From contig NC_092861.1 in assembly GCF_032062135.1 (NCBI RefSeq), positions 122,256,724-122,320,723 on the forward strand: a stretch of DNA of 64,000 nucleotides, in the 5' to 3' direction. The DNA is from Pyxicephalus adspersus. Its lineage: Eukaryota > Chordata > Amphibia > Anura > Pyxicephalidae. The notes beneath the pieces are model-generated. The model made no database searches. It was not told the DNA's origin and saw only the letters and a list, made by a program, of their open reading frames with translations. Position numbers and translations under genes: made by a program. Below are positions 37,641-51,200 of this stretch, piece by piece (position 1 is the first letter of the stretch; every line of letters begins with the position of its first letter).

Positions 37641-40439
37641 GACCTTGTCAAAAAAATCACTGGAGCTCATAGTTCTGTAGCTAGAAGAAAAGAGCATTTC
37701 TGGTGTTTCAGCGGGGGAGGGTCCAAATACAACCTTGGACCTGTGTCTGTAGCTCTGCCACCAGTGAATACCAGTGTATTCTTTGCATAAGCTTAAGTTG
37801 GAGATATTTGGCTGTGCTCCTCATCCTCAATTCAAATTTCATTTTGTGAAAATATGTATAAATAGGAAATCTTAAGGCAGCTGGGTCATGTTTAGATTGT
37901 GGATAGACCCCAAATATATACAGTCAGCTTAAAAAGGTGACAAAAAGTATTTTTCTTTATTGTTTACTTTTCCAGATCAATTATACCCACCACATAACTG
38001 TGTTCCATCTGTTTTATTAACATTTATTAGGATTTTCACAAAAGACAATTTACAAGAATGAAAAGTAACTATAGCATTTTCAGACAAGTGTTATAACAAC
38101 ATCTATAAAATAACTAGCATATCTATTTATATTTATCACATTTGTCAATTATATATCGAAAGATTGCATCTTTGACTTTTTATGGTATAGCCAAGGTGAC
38201 ACAATAACACTTATTTTTAGGATATGTATTTATTAGTTACATTAAACTCATTATTCAAAGCAAATTGAAAGCAGTTGATTCACCTAATGGTGTGCTGCTT
38301 GATTAGATGCTGGAGGCAATGCATTAGGAACTGATGGTAATTGATAATCATCCAATCAGTTCCTGATGCAGTATCTGCGACATCAAAATTTGTGACTCTA
38401 TAGAAAATAATTCAAGACCTGTATTCACCTGCTTTCCTAAATGTAAACATTAGTTAAATGTGCAGTTTTTGATTGTGCCATTGTGTAAACTTAAAGTGAC
38501 AAATACATCTGAACATACTAACTATGCTTAAAATTGCTCTTTGTAGTACAAGATAGGCCTTATGCATTCAACCACCCAAAGCATCTCTTGGATTCCATAA
38601 AGTAACCATGACAGGGTGAAATCAACACAGAGGAAAGGTCCTTGCAATAATAGTTTTTGTTTTAGGTTTATAGCCTATATATAATCCTCAACAACACTTT
38701 TCCAGGAGCGTATAATGCCTTTGCTCCCTGTTTCATGCTGTGGTTCTATCTACTAACTCCTATATCACTGCTGTCTCCTGTAATGATATAAGGATTGAAG
38801 GAGGAAACCACAGCATGTGACATTTCTGTATAGAGCATAAAGCAATCGAATGGAGGGGCAGGAAACATAGAGGCAAGTGCATATATAAAGCAATATAAAG
38901 CAGTTGACATTGACCGAAAGGGACTTTGTGATTGATTTACAAAATAATTTAAGGCAATTTGCTTGGCAAAGAAAACTAATCTACCATGCAAGGAAATTTA
39001 GTTTTCCTTAATGAATGCAGTTAAAAGTCACTTGTACTGGGATGGGGATAGTGCTCACCCTCTGGTTCTTCCTTCTTTACAGCTTATACCATATACCCCA
39101 TTGTTGGTGCCGGACGCTTAGGGGAGCTGTGACATCATTCCCTCCGAGTTCTTGGGCCTAACAATAGGAGAAGGTCATGAACTACCCAATACTTGGAAGC
39201 AATGGGAAGTTTTTGTAGCTGGGCATGAGTAAGGTATCACTGGCATGAGGACTGTTGGGGGATCAGAGGATAACCTTTCCAAAGACACTTTCACTTTGCT
39301 TTAAATGGGCAGAATGATTGTATCTGTTTAAATGCTGACAGTTCCTAATAATGAATTGCACTGCCCGGTGTCAAAGTATTTAATCCAAAATGTCTGCAAA
39401 CAACCTGCCATCTTTCAGAATATATTGTACTTTGTAGTTCTTCAACAGATGCAAGGTGGAAGACAGTCCATTACTGTTGTAATAAATAAGCTTGACCAGT
39501 TAGAGCTTGTTAATATGCATAGGGTTTAGCCTTTTACAGCTCCACAAAATTTTGATTGAGATGCTTGTGCAGACCTATTGATCCATAAAGAGAAGGAATT
39601 GCAGTGTTTAACATAATCCCAGAGACCACTGTGAGATAATTTATTAACTGCTCACAGTTGCCAGCTGAGATTAAGCCAATTCACAGCCACTAAGGTTATC
39701 CCTGCAAGTGAGATCTTGTCTGATGCGTTCCTCTTCTAAATTCCTCCTTAACTGCGGATGGCTCCATTCCACACATGAAAAACACCTGGTGACTGTACGT
39801 TCTTAGCATTTATGAGTTTCATTTATGGAAACACAATAATATGAAATATTTATTCAAGCACGGTTAAATGAGAAGAGAATGATCTGAAAAATGCAGAGGC
39901 AGAATCCATCTATTATTGCATTATGAAAGTGTAAACAGATGGCTTAGGTGAACATTTCGAATATACTGCACCAATGGAAAACAGAAATGACCCACAGCAA
40001 TTCTAAAATGCTGATTTATTGTATTTGGAGAGATTTTGAGGGATATTAATTGTTTTTATTGCACTGTTTTTAAACATTTTTTGACAATTGTATCTGGCAA
40101 GAGAAAGGCTACAAAATGTTGTTGCAAAAACAACAGATGAACTGGAGATTTGATGCAATACAGCATTAGAATGTATTTGCACTTTTTGCATGCCATGTAA
40201 ATGGACCTTGTATGATATTTTTGGTGTTGGCAGCATTAAACAGTTTTTAGTACACAGCTTTTAGCGCTTAATAAAAATTAGCAAATGTTTACCAACTGAA
40301 AATGCAGACACTGATGCTTAATAGGGAATGGATGTGTGAGAAGGGATGTACATTGCATGCATACTTACCCAGCCATACTCCCTTGAATCCTTTGTGAAGC
40401 ACTTGGTAACAAAATAAGGCTTTTGGGTAAGGGGAAGCA

Positions 40440-40560
40440 TGTAACATCAGCTCACTCACGCAAATATGGGGGGAACCTGTGGACTCCATGCAGATAGTGT
40501 CCTGGCCGAGAACCTGGGACCTAGCGCTGCTAACCTCTGAGCCACCACAAGTACATGGCA
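40440..40560 (-). repeat. L2-like LINE 3'-end fragment (short)
   Basis: Reads tcactcacgcaaatatgggg, ggactccatgcagatagtg, tcctggccgagaacctggga, cctagcgctgctaacctctgagccaccac. Same family as the 3640 and 14497 copies. The ATT-tail end is missing. Confidence 0.65.
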
Positions 40561-42654
40561 CAAGTACATTCCTAGGAGGTGGACTAGATGTGAAATACTT
40601 ATTTCTCAAAATAGGTCCTGAACATTACATTTCCCTCCTAACCCCCCAGAAGTGTATCTAAAGCCCTCAAAAATGTTAGTTTCCAATACAGCAGGGATTG
40701 GATTGACTATTGGATTTCTCGTAAAATTCTGTTCCAGTTACCAGGAAAAATAGGGAGGGTGAATCTACCCAGGGGCTTATCAGACAGCAATTAAAACCTG
40801 ATACAGTTACTGCCCCTTTGCACATTAAAACATAACAAAAACTTTAGATATAATTTAGCCCTCACCATAAACCTTTGTTTTAACATGTATCATAAAATAT
40901 TGGTCAGACTACACAACACAACCTCATGTGTGCTACACGGCAGATCTACCAACAACTATGTAGCATGAGGACCTACTTGAGTGGATACAAATTGAATTCT
41001 CTGTTGGTGAATGATCCCAGCATGATCTTCAAAGCAAACTACTCTTTTCCAAGCAACAAAGATGTGTTATAAGCAGACTGTACAACTTTTTGTATACTAA
41101 TATTGACATTGTTGCTTTTAAGACATCCAAAAATGCTGGAAAATCCCAATAACCCTTTTTTACCTTCAGCTATGTGACTGATTGGTCCTGTTTTCCCCCT
41201 TCATCAGATCTGGGGAGAAGACTGTGTCGGCTTTTTCTTATATCACAGATCCTTGGGTAACACCAATGATGTCAAAAGCTGTTGTAGTTACACTGTGTAG
41301 GACTGGATGGGACATTGTAGCTGTATCCTGCATGCAAGAGATACACTGATCACACAATAAAGTAATTTACATAAAACATTTAAAGTAAGTGTTACATAAC
41401 CTAATGTAAAAAGAAAAACAGTCATATGCAATGTAAATTTTTGGGTTCACGTATACATTAAAACCCTCTAGTTTAATAGAATGGAGACAACTTCTTTAAT
41501 GAAATCTCTTTTCATATACCACCCCCTTCCCCCCATCCACAGCCACGAGGAAACTCAGTTTTGAAACCCGTCCAATACTGCACAGTGGATTGACAAACTT
41601 TATTGATATCAATGCTTTTAGCAATACTACAATTTAAAATTTTACATAATAGATAATATGAAAACTGCAGCTTAGTGGCACAAGGCTTAATTCACTAAGT
41701 TTGCTATATTGATTATTATTTTTAGCCCCAAGATTGCTATCTTCAACTCATTATAAAAATAACTATCATTAGAGAAAATAATGATGATTATAGCTTAGGG
41801 AATTTAGCCTATTGCATTACAGTTCAAGTATTTTTTCTGCAGACCAGTTTGATACCATTTGTATACAAGATAATTTCCAGCTCTTAAATCATTCAGACAT
41901 ACACTGCATTTTGAGCTGCAAAATGTACTGGAAAAGAAATGAAATAATTGTTTATGAAAAAAAAAATATATACCAGACATTAATAAACCTTAAACCTAAT
42001 AAATCTGCAAGATTAAACTTTCTTTAAAACACTGTACAAAGGATATTTTGAATATTCTTATTTAAATTTAGTTACAGTCATGGAGAAGTGTGCTTTGGTT
42101 AAGTGAACTTTAGTAAAGTGTTTAGTAATTTTTTGTGTTGGTGATATCTACCAAATATACCCAAGTATAAACTGGGGATTTTTCCCATTTTAAATGTTAT
42201 AAAAATACTATGGATATATTAATTCATTTTGAATGTTAGCAGTGACAGCTGCATTTTGTGCCCTAAGTTTATACTGGCGTCAAAACATTTTTCTTTGTAT
42301 TCAGGTAAAAAAAAGTATTTTGGTTTATATTTGGATTTATATATACAGTACACTAATAAAGGGAATATGTACTTTAAATACACTATATGGCCACCATTTA
42401 CACCAATATGGGTTGATTATAATTACTAACCATTACTAAAACCATGGGCATGGAATTTCCCACACTTGATCATTTAGGATGAGGTCAGGTCTCATGTGCA
42501 TGGGCACAGTCATTCTGAAACAGAGAACAGTCTTCCTCACACAAAGTTGAGAAAATGATCTCAAATGGCTTTGTATGGTTTGACAGAACAATTCAATGAA
42601 AACAAGTTGGATAGCCAAGTGCCAAGTTATTTTGGTCATTTAGGTCAGATTAAA

Positions 42655-42862
42655 GTTTTCAAAGACTGGAGATGATAGACTAACATGGAGGTACCTTGGT
42701 GATCCAGCAAACAAGGAATGGATCTGGCCCAAGACTAAAAACATTTGCCAAATAATCGCAAACATTTAAAAAAAAAAACAATCCAGGTTTGCATGATCAC
42801 CCAGGCTCTCCCATGATATTCTATCTTCTCCAGTCCTAAAAAGTTATAATTAATCAGGCCCA
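42655..42862. repeat. palindromic MITE, family A, copy 4
   Basis: A diverged copy: left arm with tggtgatccagcaaacaagg, right arm with ccaggtttgcatgatcaccc and tcttctccagtcc, ending taatcaggcc. An A-rich run sits in the centre. Confidence 0.7.
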
Positions 42863-44554
42863 CAGTGAAAGTGTAATGGTCATGTGTACACAAACATTTG
42901 ACCATATAGTGTATTATTTTGTACTAGAACACACACATTTATTCCAATTATAAAATTTCAAAATACTAAATATTCATTCCAATGAGGCTATTACATTAAT
43001 ATTATATGGTGACGGTTTGTAAAAGTAGGTATTTCTGTATTTATATTATATGTATATAGATGTATGTACTTCAATAAAAGATTGTACAAAAATACTAGTA
43101 TGGTCCTCCAAAAACACAATTCACTTCTGCATAAAAAGAATTATTTTTTATGCCTAAATGTCCAATTTATTACCTAGTTTATAATTATGGGTTTTGTAGT
43201 TTATACAAACGAAAACAGTATTACTTAAAAGAACAAAGCCGTTAACAAGCCTTCTTTTTTTAAAACCTGCACAACCGTAACACAATAAATCATTTTTTCA
43301 TTAGCTTCTCCTTTGTTTTTCAGAAGGAAAATTTGTAGTAAACTTGCATATTTCATCATCATGTGTTTAAGATGAAGGGGTGCAATTAGATCCTATGATT
43401 TATTTAAATCGTTAGCTAAATAGTCAAGGAATTTTTAGTGAATTATGTTTTGGAACTTGTTCTGTTAAGAATAGCATTGTTAAAGGCCATACTTTAAATT
43501 CTTTGCAAATCTGTGATGAAAGTATCAAGGCTTGCCGTAACAAGTCTAAAATATAGTTTATGAACCATGTATTAACCTTCAAAACTCATAAAATAAAGCC
43601 TTGTGATTTTATAATGAATCAGAGTGTAGAATAATATATGAACACAAGGTACTTACCAAACCAGCAAACTTAAATAAGCATTTATATAAAAAAATAAAAC
43701 ATCAACAGGCACTCTGATCCCTCAATAAAAAAAAATAGAAATAAAATATCTTCTAGATTTGTGTCCTGTATGGTAATGTATGATGTAATGTATATAATCA
43801 TTAATATTTGAAAACATATCATTAAATCTCTTTAGTTTCCTTATTATTAGTTCTAGTCAAGTACACATATTTTAAACTTGTAAATAGGTCAACTAAAAAA
43901 CCCTATTAGGGTTACCTTATTTTGTTGTTCGTATTTGTGTTTTTTTTGTGTTTTTACTGATACTTTAAGTATTTTAATTCTCTTTCAACTTTCTATATTT
44001 GTATTTCTTTGAAAAAACAATAACAAAATGGCAGGTCTAGGATCAGTGGGGGACAGCCAACAGTGGACCCCTGTGCCCCTTCTCCAAACTAACTTTTGTT
44101 GGCTAAGGAGGGTCTGGGCCCTCATGCAGCAGCACACTTCCTACGTCCGCTCCTGACTAAGAGTGTTTAAAGGGTTTCTTTAACCCTTGGTAGCCCTTAA
44201 AGCAGTAATATAATCTATGGTATAGTGACTGAGTATCCTAAACTGTATATAGAGGGGATAAAACCTGTCATTCATGGTTTTCTCATCATATTCAGTCTTG
44301 CTGAAAATGGTCATTAGGATAGATAGTGAGTATGAATCTTCATACTCCAAAGTCCAACCCTTCTACACTGAATTTAAAAACTAGAAATAAAAAAGATATT
44401 ACTATACACACAATTTATTTTGTCTTAACTCTCAAATGCATTTTCCTAAGGTTGTGGTAAAACATTATTTTCTCAGGTATTTTAGGAAAATGAATACCTT
44501 TTACCTATAGGAAGCTAGTTGGTAATTGTGGTATATTTAAAGAGTTACACATAG

Positions 44555-44694
44555 GGCCTAATTTATTAAAGCTCTCCAAGGCTGGAGAGGATACACTTTC
44601 AGCAAATTACTTCCATTCCAGGTTTTCTGGATCGCCCAGAATTACTGATGAAAGTGTATCCTCTCCAGCGTTGGAGAGCTTTAATAAATCAGGC
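44555..44694. repeat. palindromic MITE, family A, copy 5
   Basis: The most symmetrical copy. Left end ggcctaatttattaaagctc, right end the complement of gcctgatttattaaagctc. Both arms continue into tggagaggatacactttc. The left arm has lost the segment after that, so the arms differ in length. Confidence 0.85.
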
Positions 44695-45437
44695 ATTTAG
44701 GGTACAATGCAAAAAAGAATGTCACTTTAGAAATAAATAATCACTTACCATAATGTCTAAAACAGAAAACGAGATAATATCTGTAGGCCTTTGTACAGGT
44801 AAACATTTCACTGTCAATCAGCCATAATCCAGGATTAAATGAACAGCATGTAATTGGCTTGATGATTCTTTGGCTTGGAAAATGGATTAAAGCTGAGGAA
44901 TGTAGGGAGATACCACATTTTGGCATTCATTACAAGCAGATATCTGCATGCCAGATTAATAAAAATTCCGAATCTGGTTTACTATCACTTGTTAGAAATC
45001 ATTAGCAAAGTATATATAGCAATGTATGGTATACAACCCATCTTTTCATATTGATATATTGTTGTATAAAGATATTCACACCCATGTCACTGAACTTCCC
45101 ATTTAACATTCTTTAACAGTTCCCATCACATTCCATTATGAACTGTGTTTGGGAGGAGTTATGGAGATAAGGCAAAAATTTGCTGTGTGAAGTTGAAATA
45201 TTTAAGATATGCTGCAGATTTTAAAACAGTTCTGCTCCAGAGCCAGAAATAAACACAAAATCTTAATGTGTTCCAAAGTATAATGCTGCAAGGAGATTAT
45301 GTTACTGAAATGTCTTATCGGGGTCAATTTGCTAAGTGGTATCAGGTATTCATATTGTGTTAAATGCTTCACCAATTTCTCATCACAACTGACAGCACAT
45401 ATATCTAAATATGTGCAAAGTTGTAAATAATTTTTCT

Positions 45438-45606
45438 TCATAGTTCTTTGGTCCTTTGGTGCTGTTCCTTGCAGAAGGCCCAATCCTGTCCAATGCTGCC
45501 ACAGTTCTTTTGGGTCAAATGACACTCGGTGACATATAAACCCCCTTCTTGTGAGCATAAGTTGCCCTTTCGGGGTGCAACACCATACTCATCTGTTCTC
45601 ATAGTG
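45438..45606 (-). other. Cys-rich open frame with Kazal-like spacing, unassigned
   Basis: The minus-strand frame is open from 45704 to a stop at 45438. An acceptor-like sequence (ctttttctgtaacag) ends at 45607, so 45606-45438 could be a terminal exon. The translated part carries the pattern C-x3-G-x2-Y-x2-E-C-x-L-x4-C. That is the spacing of the core of Kazal domains (C-G-x-D-G-x-T-Y-x2-E-C-x-L-x4-C). The flanking cysteines do not fit a Kazal domain well: the stretch before the core is too long, and the last Cys comes too early. No upstream partner exon joins in frame. It may be a decayed exon or a coincidence. Confidence 0.15.
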
Positions 45607-45755
45607 CTGTTACAGAAAAAGTATTTGGGTGAACACTGTCTGTACAGGAGTAAGGCATATCCCTCATTAAATGACAATAATAGAAGAGAATAGGGCCTGT
45701 GACATTAGGTCACTGGTTAGAGAATGCCAGGAAAAATGTATGTATATTTAAAAAA

Positions 45756-45774
45756 GTGTGTGTGTGTGTGTGTG
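45756..45774. repeat. (GT)n microsatellite
   Basis: About nine GT units. Confidence 0.9.
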
Positions 45775-46339
45775 GTGGCAAAGAGGAATCTTGAGTGAGC
45801 TTGTGCACAATTTAGACTTAAATTTCAAGTTTTAGAAGCCATATTGACATACAATAATTACTAGGTTTCTTGTGTACTATTAATCAACACTACTCAAAAC
45901 TAGCTTTATTTACAAAACAACAGCTCTAAAACATTTTATAAATCTTTTGCTGACCGACCACCTATTGACTTCTGCCCCCATGCTTAGATTTAAAAAAATG
46001 AGAGAATCTACAAACAGTTTTGGAAGGTGTTTGCCAGCCACAGTTGCAGATCTCTTACATTCAGTTGCTTCTTGCTCTCTCCGGAAGTCTTTGTCTTTTG
46101 TTAAAGTTGACCTAATAAAACTGCTCTAAATACCTGTCAATCTCTATGAACAAAAAAATAGGTGCAGGTGGTTGATTACTAGGTAGTTGAGAGGAGGTAA
46201 CATCGCCACTTCAAAATATCCAACTAAACAAGCCATTAGATTGAAAGAACATTTTTGATTGGTTGCTTAGGGTTTATATTCTTTGCACATTACCATTTAT
46301 CTTACTCATCTTACTTATAATATAATTAATGTGTCTTAC

Positions 46340-46411
46340 CTGTTTGATTATTTACCTTTATGGTTCTATTTTGATTATATAAATCACTGCGAGCAACAGC
46401 AATTTCACCAT
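46340..46411 (-). other. exon-like segment, minus strand, unassigned
   Basis: A pyrimidine-rich acceptor (ggttcctttttacag) is followed by 72 bp ending at a consensus donor (ACAG|gtaagac). A second donor (AAAG|gtaaat) lies 16 bp earlier, giving a 56-bp form. One frame stays open through the 72 bp (starting GEIAVARSDLYNQNRTIK), but I do not recognise the product. It has the same strand as efemp1 and lies about 30 kb upstream. It could be a distal non-coding efemp1 exon, an lncRNA exon, or a chance pair of splice sites. Confidence 0.2.
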
Positions 46412-49400
46412 CTGTAAAAAGGAACCAAGATATTGAATAATTGCTCATGCATACAAAAATACCAACTCAGACATGTAAACATGTATTTAGGGAAGTTATG
46501 ATAATAGTTAGTACTGTGAAAATACAAGCTACATGGTACACACCCCTTAATGAATAACTGATTTCACTGATATAGAAGGGTTTGGTCAGGAATGGCACTG
46601 CATACAAGGGAGCTCTGAGGTCATGAAGAGAAAGGTTTTCTGCATCTCTGTTATTAAAATTTTAATTTAATGAGATGGCAAGGCAACAATCCAATGTGCC
46701 AAGTCAATATGAATGACTATGTAGAATGAGGTTGATTTTCCGGTACTTATCTAAACATCTTTATTACTTCCAAACATGTTTTGTTTATCACATATGTAAA
46801 GATAAAAGTTGTCATAATTACCAGTCTTTTTCAAGAAAATACATTTGAGTCAACAAAGCAACACCCCATGTCAGGCTAAAGTCTCCAATAACTTCAGGAT
46901 TATAATAGTTCCTAAATAAATCCAGGAACTATTGGAAGACCACCAGATCTCAGGTCCTGGATTTTCTGTACAAATAGTTTTGTACTACCTGTACGACCTA
47001 GGTGTAAACTTTAAGAGTTTATCTAAGTTGTTTGAACACCTTCTATATGGACAGCAGACATTTACTCTTCTATCACTCACTAAGCCACACAGCCTTTATG
47101 TCACCAGTCCAAAGGTACTTCTATAGGGGAAAATAAATATAGACCAGTCATAGATAATTGCACCAAGCACAATTTAGTTTTCTCTTTTTCTCTAGCCTGC
47201 TTATCACCTGGCCACAGAAATAAGAATTCAGGTGACTACCAGATAGCTACACACCAGCAACCAGCAACGTCTCAACCTAGCAACCTTGAGATCGATGTAT
47301 GCCACCTCCAGACCATCAATGGCTAAGATAGTATTGTATGTAACATTATCCCCTGATTATTGCCACCAATTATTAACAGATACCCCAGATTTTTACAATA
47401 AATTTTGCAAACTCCTCTACACCAAATACAATAAATCCTCTTTACTCTAAGGCTCTTTCAATTGCTACTCAAGAAGTTGTTTCACCTACTTTACTGAAGC
47501 TGTAATCACATCAGTCATTCAATTATTTTGTAAAATCTTTCTGCAGATGCTTTTTGTGTCCAAAATGAGCACATGGTTACTTGGCAAGGTGAAAAATTCT
47601 CTGCTTTTCTAAACCAGCCCTACAATATATTTGATAGTCAGGGACTGGACCTCATTTTTTAAGAAATGTAGCTAAAAAAATTGACAGGTCATGTTCAGTG
47701 ATGTTAACCTCTTTTCATTTTAAACAGTGTCTTTTTGACTAATTAAATTCTAGATGGTGTGAGGGTAAATTTATTCATTCTCTAGTCTATCTAATATAGC
47801 TTTAAGATGGTATGATAATGACTCAGGATTTAGGCCAAATTGAATTTTTCTGCATTTTTATTTTATTAGATTTTTCTACTGGGCGAAATGCCCAAAGACA
47901 AACACATGGATAATCACAACTTCAACTGCAATCAAAGGCACAGGCCACACAAGCAACAGTCTGTTTAATAACAACATAAAATATGAAGAGCAGATGCATT
48001 TATATAAGCTTTTTTCCTTCTATGAATTTTTTAAACCCATTTTTAAAATGAAAGAACTTTCAAAAGAAAGTTGGGTCTTAAGAAAAAAAAATAACATTGT
48101 GAAATAAACGTTTTGCTGACAAGAACATGCTTCTTCTGATCTAGTTTACACTGGAAAATAACAGCTGCATTCTAATTGGCGGTTATGAGCAACAAATAAG
48201 TCTTTTTTTCCCACAGGCTCTGATAATCACGGGCCTGGATTTGTTAAGACCTAGTGGCAAAACTGTTAGGATATGGAGGGGAGAAGGTTTCTACTTGATT
48301 CATTATTTTAATTTATTATAGGTCTGCAAGGAGAAATAAAACATAATTTAACAAGTCATTACAGGATACTTACTCAGTTTTTTCTCCTACAAATAAATTC
48401 AAGTGCTTGATCAGAATATTTGGTAGCAGAGTAATCACGGTAATAAATGACTAATGAGCAAACAGTTGAAATACAAAATAAATTTAAAGTAACCTGACAA
48501 AAGTAGATTTGCTTGCATAACATTGATGACGTCACATATGTCAGAAGAAAAAGAAAAGGATTTTTTGGTATTTAGTTGGCATTATCTATACATATTCCAT
48601 ATGGCACAGTAAGAAGAAATGCTGTATAAAATTACATTAAAGAGACAAAAATAAATGTATTTATTCCACAACTGTGCACTTTATTCGGGAATCTAAGAGT
48701 TCTTTAATTCTTTTAAGGAATAATATTAAGATATTTTATTAAGAATGAATTAGGAAGTATTATTACCAAGAACAAAGGGGTCTGTTTTAAATGTTTTCAC
48801 TCAAGATTCACCCACTCCTATTAAAAATGTACACATTTTAAACATTAGAATAAATTAGAATAATGTATGAGCCTACTTGTATTAAGAAATTACACATTTT
48901 TTCTTTGAATTTAATGTGAAAATGTCTACATTTGGGTAAATTAGTATTTTTTATATTAATCCCCAAGAGTTTTTGCTAAGAACTTAGCGGTCAGTAAGGA
49001 CTCCAGACAATATTTAGAGGTCAGAAACATTTAAGAAATATTAGTATAGGGCCAGAAGCAGTTACCAAAGGTGCTCAGAGAGTAATATTGGGATTGTGTT
49101 TCCCTTGCAGGCAACATTGCAGTTTTTACACGGAGATAATTTCATAAGCATTTCTGACCTTTCTGAATATTATTTGGGGTTACTGTGATTTAGTTTATTA
49201 TTGGTGTTTTCAAGGCTTATTTCTCGGATGAAATATACATGAAGAAACATGTATATAATAATGTAGAGCTTCAGTGTGCTGCCCTATATAATAATTTATA
49301 TTGTGTTTTATTGCAGTTATTAAACCCCGCTGTTTTTTTTAATTGTAGAGAAAGGAAGGGTGCATATTTCTGATTTTGAAGTCTGTATCCATCCTGGGTA

Positions 49401-49689
49401 TATCTATTCAATTTTTGTGAAGACTGGTTGTTAATTGAAATATTTCCAACCAAAAACATTCCGGATTTTATTTAAAGGATGAAGAGGGATTAAGGAAAAA
49501 AAGGGGAAATAGTGAAGATATTCCCCTAATGTGCCTCCAGATCAAAAAGTGAAATGTCATGATCATTAAAAATGAAATGTTTAAAAAAAATGGCATTCTA
49601 GAACATTAAAAACAAAATAAACATAAATCTAATAAAAAAAGCATTCTAATTCTCAAGTACTACTTATGATATATTGTGCGGTATTACCA

Positions 49690-49990
49690 CCTAGTACAAG
49701 GATGTAGTTAAAAGTACATTTTATTGTCACACAATCTGTCAGTTGCATCCAACTGCTCATCAGCACTAAATGTTAAATAGCATGTGGCACGTGCCTTTTA
49801 ACAAAAGGGCGATTAGGGCAAAGACCACCTACTGTTTGGCTCCAGTTTCTGTAGCAACAGTTAACCAGTACGCGTTTCATTGTTTCACCAGTACAACCCC
49901 TTGTCAGTGCGAGTGTGAGTCACATCATGTCAAAAGAGAGGTCAGGGATTTCTCTGTTCCCGGGATTTAGAGAGCACTAGTGTAAATGTA
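49690..49990. repeat. repeat-like region with acgcgtttc motif
   Basis: Contains cagtacgcgtttcattg and accccttgtcagtgcg. A related arrangement (caatgcgtttcgctagg, gcttcctcaggggtag) occurs at 57700-57740. Shared rare CpG motifs suggest an interspersed family. Limits not determined. Confidence 0.35.
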
Positions 49991-51008
49991 GAACAAGCTC
50001 TTCACAGCAATCCTGGAACTGGAAATTGTTCTTTGTCTCTTTGTATATGTGTAGGTAAGGCTGTTTTTTCCTGGCTGGGTGTAGAATCTTAGTGGACAGC
50101 TGGTCTTCACCAAAGCACCCCACAGGGGATGATGGATCTCTGCTCCTATTGTTCAATAGATTTTTTCAGTAGTGTCAACCAGGAAATAACAGAAAGTTAT
50201 AATAACGGATAATTGCATAAGTAGGAGATAAGCAAAGATTGGTCCACAGATGACAAAGCAGAGACAAAGTAGAATTATTATTGAGCAAAAAGTGAGGCGT
50301 GTAGTAGGCATTGCATAGAGGTAGACAAGTTTGAGGAAGGCAGAAGACAAGAAATAGCCATTAGGCAAGCTGGGTTCAAGTCAAGTCAGTATTGCTGCGA
50401 AGGCAAGGGTCATGGTGGACAGTGGAAAAATAGAGAGGTCACCCTAACAGAGGTCTACAAGGACCTGACAAATAAAATCAGATGATCTGGGGCAGGACCA
50501 AGCACCAAAAAATCAGCCAACAGCTGTTAAAGTTTTGAGTTAGAACCAGGAGCTTGCCAGAACTGTCCTTAGCAGAAGACTTAATATCCATCAAGGTCCC
50601 ATGAAACCCAAACTTGGACATGACACCTCACTAGAATGTGGGCTGCACACCCAGATACACAGGTATGTGTGCATACCCAGCTAAGATTGTTACTGGTCAT
50701 GCACACCACCCATTGATGCCAGAGGTATTGCTATGCCTACTCATTTTTTTAATCTCCTAGTACTGCATATCTCCTGCGGACTTTTTCAGGGTCTTTACTG
50801 ATAGTAAAAACAGTGGATCATGTCTTTGAAATGTGCGTAAGCATGGCTACCTGAATAGAATGACAACACAGCAGAGTTACTAGGAAATTGTTAATGCACC
50901 ATTCCAGAAGATAGCTGAATGTGAGCCTTCATGGCAAGGATGCTGCCACAGTTGTTATTTGTTGTATATTTATCATGCCTGCTGATCAGTTGCACTATTT
51001 CTCTGAAC

Positions 51009-51200
51009 AGGGCCCGACTAGCCCATAGGAGGACTTGAAAAAACCTTTGGTTGGCCCCAGCCATATACTCCTGAAATTACATTTTTTTGCTTTCTGGTGG
51101 GCTCTTGCTGCCTTACAAAGTACCATTATGCCAGAAAATCTATGCATGACCTTCTGGTCACAACATCTGGTGGACCCCAGGTGCCCAGTCCAGCCCTTCT
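51009..51200. repeat. possible short hAT-like element
   Basis: The left end CAGGGCCCGACTAGCCCA and the complement of the right part (AGGGCTGGACTGGGCA) look like diverged inverted ends of a GGCCGGACTGGCCC-type element. Flanking sequences do not show a clear 8-bp duplication. Confidence 0.4.

Larger units (their letters stand above)
33066..45437. other. non-coding stretch, no gene seen
   Basis: AT-rich with an 18-bp hairpin, one minisatellite, an L2-like fragment and two family-A MITEs. No protein family, tRNA or other structured RNA is recognised. Confidence 0.6.
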
